Shown in pieces: positions 15,047-19,098 of a stretch of DNA of 19,098 nt. The position numbers and the translations under genes were made by a program. Source of the stretch: JBBRUG01 sp038247995 (GTDB lineage Bacteria; Chloroflexota; Chloroflexia; Chloroflexales; Chloroflexaceae); the NCBI GenBank assembly GCA_038247995.1, contig JBBRUG010000081.1, positions 1 through 19,098 on the forward strand, read 5' to 3'. Under the pieces are notes generated by a model that saw only the letters and a list, made by a program, of their open reading frames with translations, did no database searches and had not been told where the DNA came from. Numbering within the stretch: position 1 is the stretch's first letter; the number at the start of each line of letters is the position of its first letter.

Positions 15047-15739
15047 ATGAAACTCCACGCTGTTGTTCCCGTCAAAGATCTGCCCCACGCGAAGAGTCGC
15101 CTGCAGCCTGCGCTCGCGCCCGATCAGCGCCAGAACCTGGTGCGCGATATGTTGGCGCGGGTCATTCGCACCCTGCGCGCATGTCAACTCGCGCCGTGCA
15201 GCCCGTCGCTCGGGCCGCACCTTGTCGGCACCGGCCCAGCCCACGTTGCCGCCGATGTCTATCCAGCGGCAACCCATAGCAAACCGACGCTAAGTGAAAT
15301 CTGGGTGGTCAGCCGTGATCCTGAGGTGCTGGCCCTCGCCACGCAACTTGGCGCCCGAGCGCTGAACGAAACGGGGTATACGCTCAACAGCGCGCTGGAA
15401 CAAGCCCGTAGCGTTGCCCGCGCCGCCGGCGCCGACGCTGTGCTGATCATCCCCGCCGATGTGCCGCTGTTGACCTGCACCGATATCACCACGCTCGCCG
15501 GTGCGCTTGCCGATGGCGCCGACCTGGTGATCGCCCCCGATGAAGCCGAACAAGGCACGAACGCACTCGGCGTATGGCTTTCGGCCAACCTCCGCTTCCG
15601 CTTTGGCGCGAACAGCTTCCGCCTCCATTGCGCCGATGCGGTCTGGAACGAATTGATCGTCACCGTGCATCGCTCGCCTACCCTCGCCCTCGACGTAGAT
15701 ACCCCAACCAACCTTGCGCACTTTCGCGCCGCCTCGTAA
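15047..15739 (+). CDS. cofC: 2-phospho-L-lactate/PEP guanylyltransferase (CofC/FbiD family)
   Basis: CofC activates 2-phospholactate (or phosphoenolpyruvate, or 3-phosphoglycerate) with GTP for coenzyme F420 side-chain assembly. It has 230 residues. Family motifs are in order: VVPVKDLPHAKSRL (6-19), the glycosyltransferase-A-like nucleotide site; VVSRDPEV (87-94); LNSAL (113-117); LIIPADVPLL (133-142) with the metal-site Asp; GTNAL (170-174); FGANSF (186-191); and LALDVDTP (213-220). Between the first helix (ending about residue 45) and the VVSRD strand there are roughly 30 extra residues rich in Pro, Gly, Ala and Cys, not expected in this fold. ATG 15047 has AAGG eight bases upstream; reading further upstream is out-of-gene overlap with the symporter. 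No other F420 gene is in the window. Confidence 0.9.
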   Translation: MKLHAVVPVKDLPHAKSRLQPALAPDQRQNLVRDMLARVIRTLRACQLAPCSPSLGPHLVGTGPAHVAADVYPAATHSKPTLSEIWVVSRDPEVLALATQLGARALNETGYTLNSALEQARSVARAAGADAVLIIPADVPLLTCTDITTLAGALADGADLVIAPDEAEQGTNALGVWLSANLRFRFGANSFRLHCADAVWNELIVTVHRSPTLALDVDTPTNLAHFRAAS

Positions 15740-15791
15740 AGCCCAAATAAAAACTAGCCTTTGAGCTATAGCAAACGATCACAGAACGTAC

Positions 15792-15797
15792 TACAAT
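15792..15797 (+). promoter_or_regulatory. possible -10 for the lipoprotein gene
   Basis: TACAAT lies in the 158-base gap between CofC and the lipoprotein gene, about 100 bases before its ATG. The same hexamer precedes the glycosyltransferase gene (17897-17902). No good -35 is present at either site. Confidence 0.3.
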
Positions 15798-15897
15798 AGG
15801 CGGACATCAGGCGCCCAAGAAGTGATCACATGCGTGGCGTTATGTCGCGCCCTTTGGGTGTGCCTGAACTATGATTCTGCTCTGGATTGGGGGATCC

Positions 15898-17856
15898 ATG
15901 AAGTTGTATCAATCCTATCCGCCGTATTCGCGTTGGGCCAGATCGCTGGCGATCAGTATGGTGCTGATCGGAAGTCTGCTCTTGAGCGGCTGTGTTGGCC
16001 TGGGCATTGGTCGCCCACCGGCCACATCCGAAACCGCTGCCTCAGGCGAACCGACACCCACATTCCCCGCTGCCGGCGTTTCCAATACTAACCCCACTTC
16101 AGCCCCAACCGAGCCGCCACCAACTGCCGATCCTGCCGCCAGTTCGCCATCCGCCGCCAGTACACCACCACCGTCAACTGAGGCTCCGGCGCCCACAGGT
16201 GAGGCGCCTATATCTACCAGCGAGGCGCCCACATCTACCAGCGAGGCGCCCGCAGCAGGACAGCCGATCCCGACCTCGGCCCCGGTAGATACGACCACAA
16301 CCCAACAGATTAACGTCGCCAGCCCGCCGGCAGATACCGTCGTCGGCAACCCGGTAACAATCGTTGGCCGCGCGGCGCGCTTCCCCGCTAGCGGCGTACT
16401 CAGCTATCGTTTCCTCAACGCTACGCTGCAACCAATCGGCAGCGGCGAATTTCCCGTAACCGGATCACCCGGTAGTGTCGCCGCGTTTACCGCCTCGCTT
16501 AGCTTCACTCTACCGCCGCAGGGTGGCCCGATCAGCATTGAAGTGTTCGAACGCGATCCCGCCGGCGCCGAGTTCGGCGGTGTGCGCTGGCCGCTCTATG
16601 TCGCCGCGCCCCAGGCGATCACCTTTAGCAGCCCATCCGCCGGCACGCAGGTCGGCAGCCCGGTGACGGTGCTCGGCAATGTCGCCACGATCCCCAACGG
16701 TGGGCGGGTACGCTACCGGGTGCGCTTCAGCGACGGGCGTGAAATCGGCTCCGGCACAATCAACGTGCCCGGCATCCCCGGTCGCCCCGGCGTCTTCACC
16801 GGTTCGCTCAGTTTCAGTCCACCGCTCGATGGCGGCACGATCAGCGTAGATGTATTCGAACAGGGCGCCAACGGTAGCGCGATCGCGCCGGCAACGCTCA
16901 ACCTGTTTGTTGCGCCCCAACCCCAGGTGATCGCGATCGACTCGCCGCCGGTCAATGCCTATGTCGGAACGCCAGTGGTGCTCACCGGACGTACCGCTCG
17001 CCCGCCTTTCAACAATGTGCTCGGCTTTGCGATCTACGACAGCGGCGGGCGCCAGGTGGGCGGCGGGGTCTTCCCGGTTACGAATGCGGGCGTCGGCAGC
17101 AGATTTAACGCCCAGCTTGGCTTTAGCTACCCGGCCCAGGGCGGCCCACTACGGATCGACCTCTATGATCAGGACCCGAGCAACGGCGCATTCCGCGCTA
17201 CAGCATCGATTGGTCTGCGTACCGTACCGACCCAACAGCAGATCGTCATCGATACGCCGGCGCAGGGTACGCAAGTCGGCAGTCCAGTTACGCTCACCGG
17301 CCGCACGGCGCGCTACCCCACCGGCGGGCGGCTGCAATGGCGGATTGTGGCGAGCAATAACACGCAACTCGGTTCAGGGAGCTTCACCGTACAGGGGCCG
17401 GTGGGCGAACCGACGCGCTGGGTTGCCTCAATGCCCTTTAACGCGCCATTCGCCGGCGGCGACGTACGCGCCGAGGTCTTTGAAGTCGATCAAGCGGGGA
17501 TTACGATCGCGGTGACGACGCTGAATATGCGGGTTGCCGCCACACCACCGCAGATCACAATCACCTCGCCCGCGCCCGACACACTGGTTGGCGTCCCACT
17601 CACGATCACCGGCCGGACGAACTTCTTCCCCTTTGAGGGCAATCTCAACTATATTGTGCGCGACCGTTTCGGCAACGAGATCGGCAGCGGCAACATCATC
17701 GCAACTCGCTCAGGCGATGGCGGAATGTTTACGCAGTCGATTAGCTACCGGCCCGTAGTCGGCGGCGGGATTATCGGCGTAGAGATCTTCGCACGGGACG
17801 CAGCCAGCGGCGCGACAATTGCCTCGGCAACCGTGCAATTACGTCAATCGCCGTAG
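15898..17856 (+). CDS. Lipoprotein with five tandem Gmad2-like Ig domains
   Basis: The protein is probably an exported, lipid-anchored surface protein of unknown function. It has 652 residues from ATG 15898, which has GGGGGA just upstream; an earlier in-frame ATG at 15871 has no ribosome binding site. The basic N-terminus and hydrophobic stretch end in the lipobox LLSGC, with Cys at residue 32. A disordered Pro/Thr/Ser/Ala linker of about 100 residues follows, including an imperfect STSEAP repeat. Then come five homologous units of 102-105 residues, starting at 16303, 16612, 16924, 17233 and 17548. Each opens with a pattern like Q-x-I-x-I-x-S/T-P-x-x-x-x-x-V-G-x-P-V, then a GRTAR-like turn, and ends with a VFE-x-D/G strand. 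This matches Gmad2 Ig-like domains, known from spore-germination and other secreted proteins. No catalytic domain is visible, so the protein is likely structural or binding. Confidence 0.85.
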   Translation: MKLYQSYPPYSRWARSLAISMVLIGSLLLSGCVGLGIGRPPATSETAASGEPTPTFPAAGVSNTNPTSAPTEPPPTADPAASSPSAASTPPPSTEAPAPTGEAPISTSEAPTSTSEAPAAGQPIPTSAPVDTTTTQQINVASPPADTVVGNPVTIVGRAARFPASGVLSYRFLNATLQPIGSGEFPVTGSPGSVAAFTASLSFTLPPQGGPISIEVFERDPAGAEFGGVRWPLYVAAPQAITFSSPSAGTQVGSPVTVLGNVATIPNGGRVRYRVRFSDGREIGSGTINVPGIPGRPGVFTGSLSFSPPLDGGTISVDVFEQGANGSAIAPATLNLFVAPQPQVIAIDSPPVNAYVGTPVVLTGRTARPPFNNVLGFAIYDSGGRQVGGGVFPVTNAGVGSRFNAQLGFSYPAQGGPLRIDLYDQDPSNGAFRATASIGLRTVPTQQQIVIDTPAQGTQVGSPVTLTGRTARYPTGGRLQWRIVASNNTQLGSGSFTVQGPVGEPTRWVASMPFNAPFAGGDVRAEVFEVDQAGITIAVTTLNMRVAATPPQITITSPAPDTLVGVPLTITGRTNFFPFEGNLNYIVRDRFGNEIGSGNIIATRSGDGGMFTQSISYRPVVGGGIIGVEIFARDAASGATIASATVQLRQSP

Positions 17857-17883
17857 GGGCGACGGCGCCACCGCGCCCCTACG
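17852..17883 (+). terminator. hairpin overlapping the lipoprotein stop codon
   Basis: CGTAGGGGCG (17852-17861) and CGCCCCTACG (17874-17883) pair perfectly over 10 bp around a 12-base loop that contains GGCGCC. The left arm includes the TAG stop (17854-17856). No T-run follows. It shares the GTAGGGGC/GCCCCTAC core with the hairpin after RNase J, so it may be a dispersed palindromic element rather than a simple terminator. A TACAAT at 17897-17902 may be the -10 of the next gene. Confidence 0.55.
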
Positions 17884-17951
17884 GCGCCATGTGGCGTACA
17901 ATAGACGCGCAACGGCAACCCGGCCGCCACTGCTACGAGAAGCTTGGCCAG

Positions 17952-19098
17952 ATGCGGATCGTTCTGTTAACCTACGGCAGCCAGGGCGATGTACAGCCAT
18001 TTATAGCGCTCGGCATACGGCTCATTCAGGCCGGCCACACGGTACGGTTGGCGGCGCCGGCACGTTTCGCCGATCTGGCCCAGCGCTATGGAATCGACTT
18101 TACTGCCCTACCCGGCGATGTGGCTGCGATCAGCCGGGCCCTGGCCGGCAACGCCGGAGCGCACCCGGCCCGCCTCGTGGGTGCGCTCTACCGGCACGCG
18201 ATGCCGCTGGCCAAGTGCGTCCTGCAACAACTGCGCACGGCATGTAACGACGCCGACCTGATTGTGCACGCGTTTTTGCTGACGACTGCTGGACACATGC
18301 TGGCCCAGGAGCGCGGCATCCCCGACCTTTCGGCGCAACTGTTCCCCATGTTTGCGCCAACAGTCCATTTTCCCGGTTTGCTCGCTCCAACCAGCGACCT
18401 TGGGCCGCCGCTCAACTACGCCTCGCACGCGCTGGCCACAGCGATCTTTCGCTACAGCCAGAGCCTGAGTTACGCCTGGCTACGGCGCAGCGACCCGCAG
18501 CTTGGCCCGCAACGGCTCGCCTGGCCTGATCTCGGCCGTAACGTGCCGCTGCTCTGCGCCTTCAGTCCGACCCTGGTGCCGCCGCCGCCCGACTGGAGCG
18601 CCGGTTGTCACCTCACCGGAGCGTGGCATCTGCCGCCGCGCCCATATACGCCGCCGACAGAACTCGCCCGCTTTCTCGCCAACGGTCCGCCACCAATCTA
18701 CATCGGCCTGGGCAGCATGCTCCCGCCCGATGCACCGCACCTGACCGCCATTTTTCTTGCAGCGCTGCGGCGTACCGGCCAACGCGGTGTGATCCTCCAA
18801 GGGTGGAGTAAGCTCGGCGCAACCGGCTTGCCGCAAAACGTGCTTGCGATCGAAGATACGCCACACGACTGGTTGTTGCCCCAAATGGCCGGGATCGTCC
18901 ACCACGGCGGCGCAGGCACAACCCACGCAGCATTGCGCTCCGGCGTGCCGTCGGTAGCGCTGCCCTTCGGCGCCGATCAGCCATTCTGGGCTGCCCGCAT
19001 GCACCGCATCGGGGTTGGGCCGGCGCCGCTACCGGCACGCGACCTCTCCGTTGCAACACTGGTCGAACGCATCGCGGCCCTCAGCGATCCGGCCTACC
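17952..19098 (+). CDS. GT1/MGT-type glycosyltransferase, 3' end beyond window
   Basis: This is a UDP-sugar-dependent glycosyltransferase of the GT-B fold, related to sterol and macrolide glucosyltransferases (YjiC/UGT80-like). ATG 17952 opens 382 codons with no stop before the window edge. The N-terminal domain starts MRIVLLTYGSQGDVQPFIAL, with the GSQGDVQP acceptor-loop motif. The C-terminal domain has IYIGLGSM, a Trp in the TPHDWLLPQM region, and the donor-binding signature HHGGAGTTHAALRSGVPSV followed by LPFGADQPFWAARM with the Asp-Gln sugar contact. The acceptor (lipid, sterol, carotenoid or other) cannot be determined. The ribosome binding site is weak. It follows the lipoprotein by 95 bases on the same strand, and an envelope glycolipid role is only a guess. 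The missing 3' end is due to the window boundary. Confidence 0.9.
   Translation, partial: MRIVLLTYGSQGDVQPFIALGIRLIQAGHTVRLAAPARFADLAQRYGIDFTALPGDVAAISRALAGNAGAHPARLVGALYRHAMPLAKCVLQQLRTACNDADLIVHAFLLTTAGHMLAQERGIPDLSAQLFPMFAPTVHFPGLLAPTSDLGPPLNYASHALATAIFRYSQSLSYAWLRRSDPQLGPQRLAWPDLGRNVPLLCAFSPTLVPPPPDWSAGCHLTGAWHLPPRPYTPPTELARFLANGPPPIYIGLGSMLPPDAPHLTAIFLAALRRTGQRGVILQGWSKLGATGLPQNVLAIEDTPHDWLLPQMAGIVHHGGAGTTHAALRSGVPSVALPFGADQPFWAARMHRIGVGPAPLPARDLSVATLVERIAALSDPAY

Noticed and set aside
18480..19004. Long - strand open frame at the right edge
   Set aside because: It is antisense to the uninterrupted glycosyltransferase frame, which carries clear GT1 motifs and runs off the window.

Overview
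The window is GC-rich, densely coded bacterial DNA. The gene set points to the phylum Chloroflexota, probably a Chloroflexales/Roseiflexus-like filamentous bacterium. This is an inference from style and content: RNase J, a coenzyme F420 pathway gene (CofC), a MalT/LuxR-type regulator remnant, a Na+-pumping acyl-CoA decarboxylase, a family 4 uracil-DNA glycosylase, and Pro/Thr/Ser-rich lipoproteins. No tRNA, rRNA, transposase, integrase or CRISPR array is visible.

Layout. (1) 1-593: a phosphotransfer (HPt) domain gene on the + strand, broken by a frameshift, then a terminator-like hairpin facing the next operon. (2) 594-4469, - strand: a four-gene operon reading carboxyltransferase, OadG-like membrane subunit, biotin carrier, OadB. 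This is the mmdADCB order of Na+-translocating methylmalonyl-CoA decarboxylases. The middle of the operon is interrupted by an 81/82-bp GC-rich tandem repeat. (3) 4707-6392, - strand: RNase J, followed by a strong hairpin. (4) 6554-7799, - strand: a family 4 uracil-DNA glycosylase and a small membrane protein, probably cotranscribed from a good promoter at 7837-7866. (5) 7978-8213: remnant of a MalT/LuxR-type regulator. (6) 8377-10384, + strand: pantothenate kinase (coaA) and a ketopantoate-reductase-like gene, separated by an intrinsic terminator. (7) 10507-17856, + strand: a large membrane protein with two von Willebrand A domains around a GATase-like Rossmann domain, a GPH/MelB-type sugar symporter, CofC, and a lipoprotein with five Gmad2-like Ig domains. 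(8) 17952 to the window end: a GT1-type glycosyltransferase cut off at the edge.

How they fit together. The decarboxylase operon would couple decarboxylation of a CoA thioester to Na+ export. The MelB-like symporter may use a cation gradient, and coaA/panE serve CoA supply. These links are functional inferences, not a single locus. The VWA protein, lipoprotein and glycosyltransferase suggest a cell-envelope theme in the right half. I did not find a convincing new defence or mobile system. The most unusual items are the repeat block inside the decarboxylase operon, the C-terminal beta-clamp-like motif on the uracil-DNA glycosylase, the terminator just before the panE-like gene, the CofC insertion, and the five-domain lipoprotein.
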